Under the pieces are notes generated by a model. The model was given only the letters and a program-made list of their open reading frames with translations. It made no database searches and was not told where the DNA came from. A DNA stretch of 64,000 nucleotides, from the NCBI GenBank assembly GCA_029255685.2, contig CM055315.2, positions 27,967,501 to 28,031,500 of the forward strand, in the 5' to 3' direction. Position 1 is the stretch's first letter. The number at the start of each line of letters is the position of its first letter. Made by a program: the position numbers and the translations under genes. Positions 35,006 to 47,989 of this stretch are shown one piece after another. The DNA is from Silene conica (Eukaryota > Streptophyta > Magnoliopsida > Caryophyllales > Caryophyllaceae).

Positions 35006-35785
35006 ATAAACTCCATTACTCCTCAATCTCAAAGAAGTCACTACAAATGTAATGTTTTTTTTTTATCATAGATTTTTTTTTTTTTTTGGTAAGATTTATC
35101 ATAAATTATTGTAATCACTAAAGTGAATGAATTTCTTATTAAGGTGTGGGGTAATATATTCGAGGTAGCTTCATTTTTCTCCACTTTTTTTTGAGTTTGA
35201 GCGTATGAATATTTTTTTGAGCTTATTAGCTCAAATTTTATTTGTTTTTTTTAGAATATGAGTATTTGTTTGAGCTTATTAACTCAAAATTTATTTGTTT
35301 TTGAGCATATGAGCTCAATTTTTTTTGTTTTTTTAAGCATATGAGTATTTTTTTGAGTTTATTACCTCAAATATTTTTTTTGTTTTGTTATCATATGAGA
35401 ATTTTTTGACCTTATTAACTCAAATTTTATTTGTTTTTGAGCATACAAGTATTTTTTGAGTTCATTATCTCAAATTTTATTTATTTTTGAACATATGAGT
35501 ATTTTCTTTAACTTATTACCTCAAATTTTATTTGTATTTTAGCATATGTGTATTTTTTCTCAGCTTATTAAAGTTTATAAGTTAGATTTTATTTTTTTTC
35601 GATCAAAGCTAAAATTTAACCAAATTTATATATAATGTTTTTAAGTTTAATATTTTAATAACTGAACTCATAAACTTTATAATAAAACTCAAAAACATTA
35701 TTATAATGGTTAATAACTATAAAATTGTTGGTAGTACCTCGAATGATCCTCATCCTGTGCGGTAATATATCCAACGTATGTTCTT
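35006..35785. repeat. AT-rich repeat with GAGCTTATTA/GAGCATATGAG units
   Basis: Between about 35157 and 35756 units such as TTGAGCTTATTA, CTCAAATTTTATTTGTTTTT and GAGCATATGAGTATTTTTTT alternate about seven times. GGTAATATAT flanks the block on both sides (35147-35156, 35761-35770), a possible 10-bp target duplication. ACCTCGAATGATCCTCATCC near the right end recalls 59215-59640. It is probably a non-autonomous DNA transposon. Confidence 0.5.
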
Positions 35786-36364
35786 CTTTGTTGCTGGGTT
35801 GTTTTTGCTGAAATTGCAGGTTTAGAGATCTTGCAAAAGGGAAAAATGAGTCATTTCATTGGAAATGGGGAGCTGGAAAAACGGCTGAAACCCGAAAATC
35901 ATACAGGAATTTGCGACGGAAATGTCTTAATTTGCGACGGAATTCCGTCGCAAACCTTGACTAGAAGTCAAGGTCAATCAAGATTTGCGACGGAAATTCC
36001 GTCGCAAATGGTCCCTTTTGTGACGGAAAATCCGTCGCAAATCTTGACTGACCTAGACCAAAAGTCAAAGTCAGTCAAGATTTGCGACGGAATTTCCGTC
36101 GCAAATGGTCCCTTTTGCGACGGATTTTCCGTCACAAATCTTGACTGACTTTGACTTTTGGTCAAGGTCAGTCCGTCGCAAACTTAGGTCAATCTGTCGC
36201 AAAACGTTTGCGACGGAAAAATCCGTCGCAAAATAACTTTTTGCGACAAAAATAAGGGATAGACACAGTCCGTCGCAAATCCGTCGCAAAATCATCATTT
36301 GCGACGGATTTCACCCTTTTTGCGACGGACCATTCCGTCGCAAATAGCGCATTGTTTTGTAGTG
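35786..36364 (+). mobile_element. CACTA end fragment
   Basis: It is an inverted copy of the left 580 bp of the CACTA element: 35786 on matches the reverse of 6178 down, through the GCGACGG array, to GCATTGTTTTGTAGTG at 36364 (compare CACTACAAAACAATGC at 5598). The other terminus and both genes are missing. Some half-sites are mutated (GTGACGG, CCGTCAC). Confidence 0.88.
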
Positions 36365-36370
36365 TTCGTA

Positions 36371-37082
36371 CTAGTTTTATGTCTGTACAAAAAATGCACG
36401 GGTTATTTTTAAATGAAAAACGTTTATGTTCTTTATTCTTTTTATTTGTCACTCAGAAATAAGATGTCATTTAATTTTATCTGTATTTCAATTTTATTTT
36501 AATATAACTCAATATATTATGACTACTATTGACGTATTTAAGCAGGTAAGTTATCAATAATTTGGGGTGTCAAAATAAAATGTTTTCTTAATCTAATCAT
36601 TATACGATTGTTTTGTTTCATTTTTTCCAGTTTATAATGTTCAAATTTATTGTTTGCCATTAAAAAAATTTAATTACATTGTTCAAATTTCATTTTTATC
36701 CAACCTGATTTTTTTATTTTTCATGTATTAAAAATTTGTTTATGATGATTTTAAATTTAATTTTCTATGGACAAATTTTTTCCCGAATTTGTGTTATTTT
36801 TTTATTTATGAAATCAAAGCAATTTAAATTTAATATTCCGTACAACCATTGAATTTTTGTAAGTCGCTGAAATTTTAACTTTATATTATATAATCATCAT
36901 ATAATACAATTGAATAAAAATTAAAATCAGGAAATACACAGAATAACGAAATTAATTATGAAATATGTTAAATTGAGGAGAGAGGTTAATTAAATCTTTT
37001 GACTGAAAAATGGGCTCCTCCTCCCTTACTTTTAGTAGCCAATAGAAAGCCTTAAAAATCTATTGCTTTTATAGTATAAGGA
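36371..37082 (-). mobile_element. non-autonomous Helitron, 712 bp
   Basis: On the minus strand it starts TCCTTATACTATAAAAG (37082), preceded by A. It ends with a decayed hairpin (ACCCGTGCA...TGTACAGAC) and then CTAG (36371), followed by T. It has no coding sequence. It lies 6 bp from the CACTA terminus. Confidence 0.75.
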
Positions 37083-37277
37083 TTTGCTAGCTATAATCGG
37101 CGGTAATTATATGTGATTATGTAACTAGGTCTAGTCCTTTACGTAAACCATTTTATATCATACGCGATTACGCGACAATTCTAATTATAGAATTTTTTCA
37201 AAGTGTAAACAAATTTTAGAATTTTTTCAAAGTGTAAACAACCTAGTTCATAAGTTTGTGGATGATGATGACATGGC

Positions 37278-37287
37278 ATATATATAG
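37278..37287 (+). promoter_or_regulatory. possible TATA box of PGRL1
   Basis: CATATATATAG lies about 255 bp upstream of the start codon and is followed by a CT-rich leader typical of a plant 5' untranslated region. This is positional evidence only. Confidence 0.4.
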
Positions 37288-37541
37288 TATAAATGAAATA
37301 AAACACAATCAAATAAATATATAGACAATGAATTTACTCCACACATTAGACCGTTACCTTATCTCCCAAAAAGATCCCTCGAAACACAATCACTCAAAAA
37401 AAAAAACTCTCTTGTCTCACATGTCTCTCTTTCTCAATTTCTCTTCACCTCACAATGCACAGACTATCCTCTGTTTTACCATTTTCAATTGATCTTCTTC
37501 TTGTCATCAACACTTGAAAACTTTTACTATTAAAAAAATAA

Positions 37542-40532
37542 ATGGCCTCAAAACTTGGTGTTGCTGCTTTAACTCCCCCTAGATTGTTCACTTCTCCACT
37601 ACCCAAATCAAGAAATTCTGTTTCACTAGTTTCTTCATCGTTCAGAGATGAATCCATTCGTTTTACGGGTTCTCGCCGTGTCGCCATTCGACGTAAATTT
37701 ATCGTGCTTGCACCAAGAGCTACAGCTGATCAACCAGGTCTTCTTTTTAACTTTTGCTGATGGAATATTTCTTGGGATTTCAATTTGGTTTCTAGTTTTG
37801 TTATGCTCAATTATTCTTTCAGTTTGCCATGGAAGTTTTGTTTTGTATATAAAGCTCCAACCTTGGACGCCATTAAGATATGCAATTCCTTTTTAATCTA
37901 TTCGTAAACAAATAATTGAGACGGAGATAGTACATAGGAATTGAAAACTGCTACAAATCTGGAATTACTTCATTTTGACGAAATAATGCAAACAATTCAT
38001 AGTTTCTGTTTTGTCATGGCCAACCCTTTCACTGTTTTGAGGGATTAGTAACTTGTAAGTACCTTTTGTGACCCATTTTCGCGACCCAGCTTGTGTCCTA
38101 TTATCTCTTATACATAATCTTTGATTATAAAAAGTTGTGTACATCGCGATAAATAGATGATGTGTTTGAAGATAAAAAGCGATGAGCCACTAGATGGAAC
38201 ACGAAAGTGGGACAGATGATCTTTTCTCCGTTGGGGACCCTTTAATGTTATTTGTCGCGAGCAGCCTTCCCGGTGTTAGAAACATCGAGAGGTCGTTTCT
38301 GGATAACTAGTAGGGATAATTTTGCTGAGAGTTACATTGCAGGCATGAAAGATGTCATTTTTGCATTTTTCGATTAATGTTAGTATGAAGATTACAATCA
38401 TGTGATGGCTTGCAAACTGTATTATTTCAGGGCAGAAAGTTGAAGCTGGAGATGAAGAGGTAGATAGCAACATGTTACAATATTGCAGTATCGATAAGAA
38501 GCAGAAGAAGTCGATTGGAGAGCTTGAACAAGAGTTCCTACAAGCACTACAAGTATACACATAGTAACTCCTTGTTTCTGCGTTTCTTTCACCCGATGGT
38601 TCTCTAACTTTGAATTAGCTGCATCGTTGATTGTTTGCTTGCCTTATCAACAGTCATTCTACTATGACGGAAAGGCGATCATGTCAAATGAAGAATTCGA
38701 TAATCTCAAGGAAGAGCTTATGTGGGAAGGAAGCAGCGTAGTTATGCTAAGTGCGTTCTTAATTAAACTTATTTATGTCGGATTTATATGAGATGGTTTC
38801 ACATACAAGACTCACTCACTGCTGATGGATTAATTTTGCAATATCAGGTGGTGATGAGCAGAGGTTTTTAGAAGCTTCAATGGCTTATGTAGCCGGAAAA
38901 CCAATTTTGTCAGATCAAGAGTTTGATGACCTCAAGTTGAAACTTAAGGTCTGTACTTTCCACTTTGTGCCTTAAGCTTGTCCTAGCTTCCGACTTCCGT
39001 ATCATGAATCCTTGACACATTTCACCTTTGTAGACGGAAGGAAGTATGATCGTCGTAGAGGGTCCTCGGTGCAGTCTCAGGAGTCGAAAGGTATGTCATG
39101 TACTTGTTGGATAACTCAATTAAGCTTGGAAGTGTCTGCTCGTCTACATTAATACAGTAGTTTGTACGCCGTAATACAATTTGAGCTTAGCCATATGTAT
39201 TTGAGCTAGAAGGGTTTCTTGTCTTCTGCTCTTCTGATAAGCTTCAGTATGACAGGTTTACAGTGATCTGACAGTTGACTACTTCAAGATGTTCCTGCTG
39301 AATGTTCCAGCTGCAGTAGTTGCCCTTGGACTGTAAGTACTAAGTAGCATGTTCTATATCTACTAATTACTCTTAACCCATCAAGTAATGAACTTAAGTA
39401 TCTTCTCACATTAAATTGGTAGAGCTCAGATTTGAAAAGATGTATCTGATAAACTCACTATTTTATGAAAATAATCTGTTCCCAAGTGTTCTGCTGTTGT
39501 CTAACACGGGTTTGCAAGGAATGTGAAGAATCGTATTAACATAGTGACAAACTCAACCACAATATGTTTGGATACAAATTTATTATTTCGGGGAAAGTTA
39601 AAACAATAAAGACTGAAAGACATAGGTAGACTAGACATGTTTTGGTGTCAAATACGAATCACACTGTTTGAGACTTAAAAATGTGACGGGGGACAGGTTT
39701 TTCTTTCTGGATGATTTGACGGGATTTGAGATCACGCTCCTTTTGGAGCTTCCAGAGCCATTCAGCTTCATTTTCACTTGGTTCGCTGCATTGCCTGCGA
39801 TACTATGGATATCCCAGGCCATCACTAAATTGATTGTCAAAGATTTCCTTATCTTGAAGGTAAGATTACTGCCACTCCTATTACAAGTATTAATGATGGT
39901 ATAATGTTAAGATTAAGATTCTAACTATAGGTTGTTTACTTGTGTTAGGGCCCATGTCCCAACTGTGGTACAGAGAACCTTTCATTCTTCGGGACTATCC
40001 TTTCAATTTCCAGCGGGGGAAACGCTAACAAGTTGAAATGCTCCAAGTAAGTTTCTGCCCAACATTCGATAGTCCATCTATATTAACTGCAAGCATTTCA
40101 CAATGTCGGTTATACCAGCTGTCTCTCTGCGTGCTTTTGAGTTTTCGACCAACTAGTCCATACTTTTATTTACCCAACTCGTGAAGACACGACCTAAAAC
40201 CAGAAGATGCCCTAATCAGAAATTACCGAATATAACTCAAATAGACACCACTGGAAATGATCCTATTCAGACCTGAAATGGCCCGATGAATCCACGGCCA
40301 AAAACAACCTGATCAAACACCATCTGAAGTGCTTACTATAACCAAAATGACCGACTCGTATAGAATGACTGAATGAGACATTTGTCATGTCTAGTTGCAT
40401 ACATCTGATTCTCTTAGCCCATCATTGACAATTCTAATCACTGTCAAAACGTTCTTCTCCAGCTGTGCGACAGAACTAATCTATGATTCAAAGAGTCGCC
40501 TGATAACCCTGCCAGAAGGAAGCCAGGCTTGA
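37542..40532 (+). CDS. PGRL1: PGR5-like protein 1, chloroplastic
   Basis: Nine exons (37542-37737, 38431-38552, 38654-38750, 38848-38948, 39034-39090, 39256-39332, 39697-39859, 39949-40046, 40463-40532) join in frame to 326 residues. The protein is a thylakoid partner of PGR5 in antimycin-sensitive cyclic electron flow around photosystem I. Residues 1 to about 60 are a Ser/Arg-rich transit peptide. The conserved blocks SFYYDGKAIMSNEEFDNLK and EELMWEGSSVVMLS follow, then two membrane helices at about 201-222 and 232-262. Redox cysteines are Cys84, Cys185, Cys274/277 (CPNC) and Cys302/305 (CSNC); the family is thioredoxin-regulated through cysteines. The C-terminus LITLPEGSQA is the family's. 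Length matches the family (about 324). Nothing is missing. Confidence 0.96.
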
Positions 40533-42038
40533 GATCAAGGTACATGCAATGCCATTCTTCTATGTTTGCTTAGACTGTCAATTGACTCACTAAAAGCCGA
40601 TGCTTATGACTTTGGATTTGAAAACCGTCAGCATTAGAATCAACTTACAGTCACGTGTTCACGGCATTTGACATATTGGGTCAAATTTTGAACTTGAACA
40701 ATTGAATGTTTAAAACATACTTCTAAGTTTGCTTAGGTTTCTCATTGACTCTCTAAGAGGTGGTGCTTATGAGTTATGACGCTGGATTTGAAAACCGTCA
40801 GCATTAAAATCAACTTACTAGATGTATTGTAATGATGTTATTACTGGCATCACTGTAACCGCCATGAATGTGAATTACAGCATTTGTACAAGATAGTGTA
40901 GTACATACCATTTCCTGAAGCGAGCATATTATTACAAGGTGGGGTGCAGTGGTGGTGATGCTGATATTGGTTTGTCGTCTGAGACGAGAGACCAAGATAT
41001 TCCAATTTTTTCTCGATTGACATTTACCGATTTGCCAATAAACACTTGTGTAATATTGTAAACCATGTATATTCTCCACTGCAGTCTTTTACTACTTGTA
41101 GCCAAGGATACATACATACAGTTATCTTATCCTGTTCATATAATGTAGTATGTATCTCTCTTGCAACATCTTCAATCATGAATCAAAGAGGCCACTTCGC
41201 CCTTCGAGTCTTTCATTTCTTTGCCACATTCCATTTCTGGTTGATCGGTTTGTGTGGGTTCTTGCCCCTTTTTACGGGACTTGTTTTGACAAGTTATGTA
41301 GTTGGGGTTGAGGTTCGATCTCCAGTCCTTAGCCGGGCATAAAAAAGGGTGTTCAAATTGATCTTATATAGATCGAGTTGTTCAAGTTGAGCTTGTGTTC
41401 GTTTCATTGATTAAAGAGTCAAGCGGTAGGATATCAATGTAGGCCTTAAGGCACACGTTTGATGGCATGGCAAGCAAGGCACTGTCCCGGCTAGGGATGT
41501 TAATGAGACGAGACAGCTCGGTCAAAGCTCGGCTCTTGTGAAAGGTAGTATAGGGAATATCCGATAAAACAACCCCAAGACCGCTTCAAATCGCTTCTTA
41601 TTTGCATATATAATTCTCGACCCTAAACTCCTAATATTAAATAAACTCTGTCACTAACGAGTTTATACAAATTAAAGGGCCAAGTCAATGCCACAAACAT
41701 TTTATAAATGCAATTCGCATATATACCCGCTTAGTTTACGAACAGGACGAGCAAGTTATTGACGATGTCCAAAGAACGGACGGCCGATCCTTTGAACAGC
41801 GTTGTTGCGTATACAAGGTTACAACTTACAAAGTAATAATTCGTGCGAGTCACTAAGATTATGGCCGGCTCCATGATTGACAACTTGAAGAATGGTAACA
41901 TTATATAATCTTCGGTTCGACATAATAAATCACATTAATCTAAAATTTAGTGTAACGCTAATTTGTTCATAATATAATTTTCAGATACTATTAATAATTT
42001 TATTTTTAAGAGTTTTGGGAGGCTAAACGTATTAATTC
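40533..42038. other. intergenic with a diverged direct duplication
   Basis: This is the 3' side of PGRL1. A segment of about 90 bp is present twice (40563-40649 and 40727-40817), both ending GAAAACCGTCAGCATTA and then AATCAACTTAC. The remainder shows no gene. The upstream region of the expansin contains TTATATAATC at about 41902. Confidence 0.5.
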
Positions 42039-43942
42039 ATGGCCTCTAATTTGGTAATTTTATGGTTTGTAGTGTTGTGTATGTTAATATTACGTGGAGA
42101 ATGTGTTTTCCAGCCAACTCCATGGAAGCTTGCTCATGCTACTTTCTATGGCGATGATTCCGCCTCTGCCACCATGGGTATATATATTACGTGATTATTG
42201 TATTAACGGTTTTTCTAACGTGTGCATGAAAAATATTACTGGTGATTGGTGAGACTTAAACATATAACATTAGTTATACTATCTCTTATACTATGTCAAA
42301 GAATCATTTCAACCAAAACGATGGTTGATTATCAGCTAATAACGTCTTGTAAGTTAACAATTTGATAGAATAGTAACCCTAGCTCAGTCGCTTCAGTCTT
42401 CACCACTATAATCGATATAATTTATTGAAATGAGTACGTTAATTTGTTGTTTACACTTGATATTTTGGTCTTGAATTATAGGAGGGGCATGTGGATACGG
42501 AAATTTATTCAGCAACGGTTATGGAACAAATACAGCAGCACTAAGCACAGTGTTATTTAACAATGGTTACGCTTGTGGTCGTTGCTACCAAGTGATGTGT
42601 GTTAATTCGAAATGGTGCAATAGTGGTAGCCCTTCTATCACCATCACCGCCACCAACCTCTGCCCGCCGAATTGGTACCAGGATACCAACGCTGGCGGGT
42701 GGTGTAACCCGCCTCGAGAGCATTTAGATCTCTCTAAACCCGCCTTCCAAAGGCTTGCCATTTACACGGCTGGTATCATCCCTATCAACTACCGAAGGTA
42801 TGTCTAACATGTTTTTGCCGTCTTTCGCTCAACACTTTTTTTAAGTTAAAAGGTTACAACTTACAAGGTTTGACTATTAGAAATATGAGAAATATATATA
42901 AATGTTCACTACGACACAAAAATACTTAGAATCGATAAACATAAATCTTCCACAAAGTTATTTATATTTTTAAATAAAAATTAAATATATTATAATGAAA
43001 GTTATATCAAAGCATTGTCTAGATAAAATCCTTATAAATTTAAAGAAGAAAATCATGAATATTAAATGAAATTCCAAAGACGTTCATGTTAATTAAGCTC
43101 CTTAAATATGTGCTCGGTCCTCGCTGATTTTTTTAGATTTCAGTCTAAATTACCATTGCATTCCTCTTAAATCAGTATTGTTATTATATACTCCGTATTC
43201 ACAAACCAATCAACAATTTGTCAATTTAGGTCATGTTCTTTCTGGCTTAATTTTATGTCCTTTCAGTTTTGCTTGACTGTATTCCGTTAAGTTTTATTTA
43301 CGTTCAATCAATTATGTTCAATTAATCTCTTCACAAAATTAACTTTTAATTCAACTAAATTCTTACTTCAATAAATTCAATTTAGCTCGTTTCATTAAAA
43401 AAGAACATAGCCTTAGACCTCGATCCTCTTTATTTTTTGCTCCAACTTCCGGCATTGCCCACTCAGCAAATATTTGTGTCCTAACTAATTGCGATTAATC
43501 AAATAAGTCTAGAATAGGTCATGAGTTCAAATATGGGTGATCGATTATTAAGGGACATGATAAAGCACATAAGACATGCACATGACATTAATTTAAGACA
43601 ACTAATGTAGGGTAGGTTGTGTTATGCAGAGTACCATGCCAAAGATCAGGAGGCATAAGATTTAGCTTCCAAGGCAACCCATATTGGCTTTTGGTGTACG
43701 TAATGAACGTTGGTGGGTCAGGAGACGTATGCCAAATGTGGGTTAAAGGCTCTCAAACTAATTGGATTAGTATGTCCCAAAATTGGGGGGCTTCTTACCA
43801 AGTTTTCTCTAAATTGGGAGGCCAGGCTTTGTGTTTTAAACTCAAATCGTATACCACCGGAGAGATTATTATCGCCAATAATGTTGCTCCGTCTAATTGG
43901 CAAGTCGGAACTACTTATCAATCAACCGTTAACTTTCACTAG
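42039..43942 (+). CDS. alpha-expansin
   Basis: Exons 42039-42177, 42482-42797 and 43630-43942 give 255 residues. The start ATG precedes a signal peptide (hydrophobic 5-18, ending near Cys22). Expansins loosen cell walls non-enzymatically at acid pH. The GH45-like double-psi barrel is residues about 40-150, with [20 protein letters not shown] and GRCYQVMC. The alpha-type insert ([16 protein letters not shown]) identifies the EXPA branch. The CBM63-like C-terminal domain (about 160-255) has conserved Trp residues. The usual HFD motif is HLD here; the acidic residue is kept. The length is normal for EXPA. I cannot assign an orthologue number. The 832-bp second intron is AT-rich. Confidence 0.95.
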
Positions 43943-45454
43943 TTTATCAATCGTTTGTTTGTTTGTTTTTTCGGATGTCACCAAATTGTACGTGATCTAG
44001 TCATTGATCCTTAATGCTTGTAAAAAGTAGTTTAAAGACAAGTTTACAAGCTTACTACCAATCAATATATATTAATGTTACGGCGGTATGTTGAACACTG
44101 TCTTCTTCTTCATGTTACGTATTTGTTTACTTTTGATTAAAATACGCTAATTCACAATGAATAAAAAAGATAAATACATAATTGTGACGGGGATAGTACA
44201 TTTTAAGAGAGACAAACCCACTTGATTTCGTAATGTGTTACCTTGTGATTTGTAATTTTAGTAGATTAAATTGATCACCTTGAAGTCGAACAACAAACCT
44301 TAGTTAACCAATAAAAGCAACATACTCTATTGTTCTTCAAATCACAACCTCTGTATTTTTTAAGGGTGGCAATGGTTTTTTTTTCATACCGCCAAGTCAT
44401 TATGTTGAATCACCATGTTGTGTTATGTCGATCGTATCTAAATTTTTTGGAGTGTGTATAATATGTACTATCAATGCTTGCGTGCTCACCCGGTGGCTCG
44501 TTGTGCCTAGTCGTGTCACCATTGGCTGCCAATTAAACCGAGATAGTTTAACCTAAAAGTTTAGCCATGAGTCGTTCCTCAGTATATTATTATGAAATAA
44601 TTTATCAAATGGGTTAAATACGTGAACAATTTCACAAATTTAATTAAATTAGTTTTTTTGCACTTAATAAAAATTATCCGTATTACTATATATATTCCCT
44701 TTGTCCTAATCTGTTATTTAAATTTATATTATTTTTACTTCACAAAGTAAAACAAATATAAATTATTCACGTGAATAAAATAAAGGCTTTGTAGATCATA
44801 ACTTTTTTACCAAAATTTTCTTTTAAAATATTACATTCCTTTTTGAATCATTTATTTTTGTTCTTCTCATTACTAAACATAATTGTTCTAGGGTGTAAAA
44901 AATCATCATTCACCCATATTCTTAAAAATTATGCTTAAGCTTTAAGCTACATAGGAGGAACAAATAAACTAATGGAAGGAGTATTTATTCTTCATTTTTA
45001 TTGTTATCTTCAATAAACCACTTGAAATTTTAGAAATATATTAGAATTATTATAATATCCTAATACATATATTCTTTAATAGAGATTGCTATTTTTTTTA
45101 AAAAATATTGATGCGGAGAAGCGTTACGTACTACTACTCTCTTCGTCAACTTTTAAAATAAAAAATATGTTCTTCCATTGATCTTTTTTCATTAAATACT
45201 TTTATAATCGACCCTCTCTTTTATTGATATTACTTTTTACAAGAAAATTATTCAATTATGGCTAAATAAAAAGTGTCATATATGTTAAGTATTAATCTTA
45301 GCTATTTTTATTTAAAGAAGGGCGAGTTTTGACTTAGAAACAAGGTGGTGTAGAGAGTTCATCTACAATCTCTTTCTCGAAAAATAATTGTAATATTTGT
45401 TTATTAAGTTAACATACTAATTATGTGACTCTATTGATTATTAGGGTTATTTCT
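43943..45454. other. intergenic, no gene seen
   Basis: AT-rich; no credible open frame, repeat border or RNA gene was recognised. Confidence 0.5.
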
Positions 45455-45790
45455 TAGTTTTTTGTTTTTGTTTTTGATAAGGTAAGAAAACTAGGTTGAT
45501 CCTCTTGGATATAACCGACTTATCTCATCCTTTTGAATGAGTAAGGTAAATTGAAGCCACCGACTTTCAACCCACCTCGTAAGGATTGGACATGAATGTA
45601 CAATAGAAGCGATTAAGTCAGCAACCTTGTTGGCTTCACGAAAGTAATGTTTAATTATCACTTCATTGAAAAGAAGAAGATGTTTCTTATCCTTGATAAT
45701 ATTAGAGATTTTCCACGGGATTTGCCAAGTGTTACAAAGTGAGTTAATAACACATAAATTATCACCTTCCACAATTAACTTCGAAATTCC
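45455..45790 (-). pseudogene. LINE retrotransposon 3' fragment (RNase H)
   Basis: The minus-strand frame VEGDNLCVINSL-like, KISNIIKDKKHLLLF and HYFREANKVADLIASI is the C-terminal RNase H domain of plant L1-type LINEs. The stop is followed by CTTATCAAAAACAAAAAC, the usual A-rich 3' end. Only about 95 codons remain, so it is a 5'-truncated relic. Confidence 0.8.
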
Positions 45791-47898
45791 TAAGTATTTT
45801 TATTTAATTTTATGCAATTTTGTCTATAAAATTCTAGAACTGCCTCTACTTAGTAAACAGGGGAACAGGGTACTCGCACTTTTTCACCGGGTCATTTCCT
45901 GGCTACGCCAGTCGGAGGACAGTACATATATTGTATGTCATATATTTGTATAAAAAAGTAATAATAAGAGTGAAATGAAGATATTGAAGAGATTGTCGTT
46001 AGCCAGAAGCCAATCTTAGAGAGTTAAGAGCGAACAAAGGCCAAATTGTCTGGTAGAGATCTAGATCAAACACTCTTCTTTTATGATACCATTTCCCACC
46101 AAATCAGATCTATTATTATTACAACTCTTATCGTCCTTTATTGTTAATTTCTCTACCCATTTCATATTCTTACCATTTAAAGCAACTCTCTTAACTAATC
46201 CAATTTATATTAAATTAAAATTAAAATTAAAATTGGTGGTATTCATTCATTCACCTAATTTCTCATCATAGATTCCTTCAACAAATTCATGTGCATATAT
46301 ACTTACGTATCTTGTAAGCTTTACCAAAAATATTCAAGGTGATGTCAATAAAAATGCTTACTAATTAAATTAATACTATTTCGGTACCGGTCATCTGTTT
46401 TATCTTTGATTCTAATAAAAAGACCAAAACAAGAAAAGTCGGTCAATTATTAGATGATAAATTGACCAAATTAAATGTATATATATGATCGAGTCTATTA
46501 TAATGAAAAGGTAAATGGATCAGCTAAGACACCGTAAAATAGAATAAGTAAATAAATGTCTGGAACGGAGGATGGAGTACTAACTTAGTTTGGTGGTAAA
46601 ACATACACATGATGATGATAGTTCTAACTACTAATTAATTGCTTTTGTGGACATCAATTGCTAGGTATTTTATACGAGTAATGTTTATTGTCTCTTTCAA
46701 TAGTTAAAATTTAGTTGTAAGCATCTTATGTGTGATGAAAAGTGGTTGTTGAGTCATTTACCCTCGATTGTAGCCTATTTGTAAGCGATTTATCTATAAA
46801 CCTGATAAAAATAATTTTACGTATGCTTGAATAGAACTTTTTTTTACTATAGTAATTGGATCAACAAAATATTCGACTAGATTTATAATATCTAACTAGA
46901 TACATTTTTTCCTTATCGGTAATAATATATTTGATTCCAAATATAAAAAAAAAATGTCACTACCCTAATAAAAGCATGCCCAAAATTAATTGTATTAACC
47001 GCAATAATATGTGATCATAGAATTGAAATAAATAAAGGTTAACAACATGGAATTTTTTTTCACAACTATGTAAAAGGTTATTATTGGCAAACGTGTATAC
47101 TTTTAAAACTTTCTGAATTAACTAAACTCAATACAAATTCTTTGTCTCGTGTCGTATTCCTCCACATTTACCTTTCAAGTTCCAACATGTTATTCATTCA
47201 CCATAAAAAAATAACACAAATAAAAACTACATCTTAAACAAAAAACGGGGTCATATAGATGAATGAGACAAAAAAAACAAAAAGCCTAGAAACGACCAAA
47301 AGTATGTCTCCACAATCTATACAGAATTTGACAATACTTAACTCATTTGACCTCTTAAAACGATTATAATTAACATATTAAAGAAAGTCAACTAAAAAAC
47401 AAATAACGAGACACAAAATAAAATACTAAGACTTTTATACAGAAACCATTTAAATTGGAGTTAATAAAATTGAATTAAACTAAATTGAATTTGACTAAAA
47501 GCTAAAATTTAGTTCAATTAACCCAATTAGTGATCCAAAAAACAACTTTGGAAAGAAAAAAAAAAGGAAAGGAAAGGAAAAAAGTGGAGGTTAACAGAAA
47601 AAGTGAGAAGTTTATTGACCGTGATATTGAGAATACCAAATCTACCCTTTTTTCCCGCAAACAATTAAAAACTTTACTTTCCAATAAAATAATTTTTCCC
47701 GGGAAAACTGAGAATATTAACAGCAGCAGCAGGAGGAGGAGGAACAGCAGCAGCATCATCAGCCGAACAAACAAACACAACACAAAATTAATCTCACCTA
47801 ATAATCAATCCCAATTTCCCAACCCACATGTTTCTCTGAATTTTGAAATCTTCATCTTCTTCCTTCAACTACATCTTTATTTTTATTATTCCTTTATT

Positions 47899-47929
<31 letters not shown>

Positions 47930-47989
47930 AATTAATCAACAATTTCTCACTAAATAATTACTTGTTATTTCTCTCTCTCTACTTCATCA
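45791..47989. other. intergenic and FZR leader
   Basis: No gene is seen from 45791 to about 47500. AGC/AGG triplets at 47719-47762 and a CT-rich leader at 47840-47985 are probably the 5' untranslated region of the next gene. The 195-codon frame at 47530-48117 overlaps the true start in another frame and is low complexity. Confidence 0.5.
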
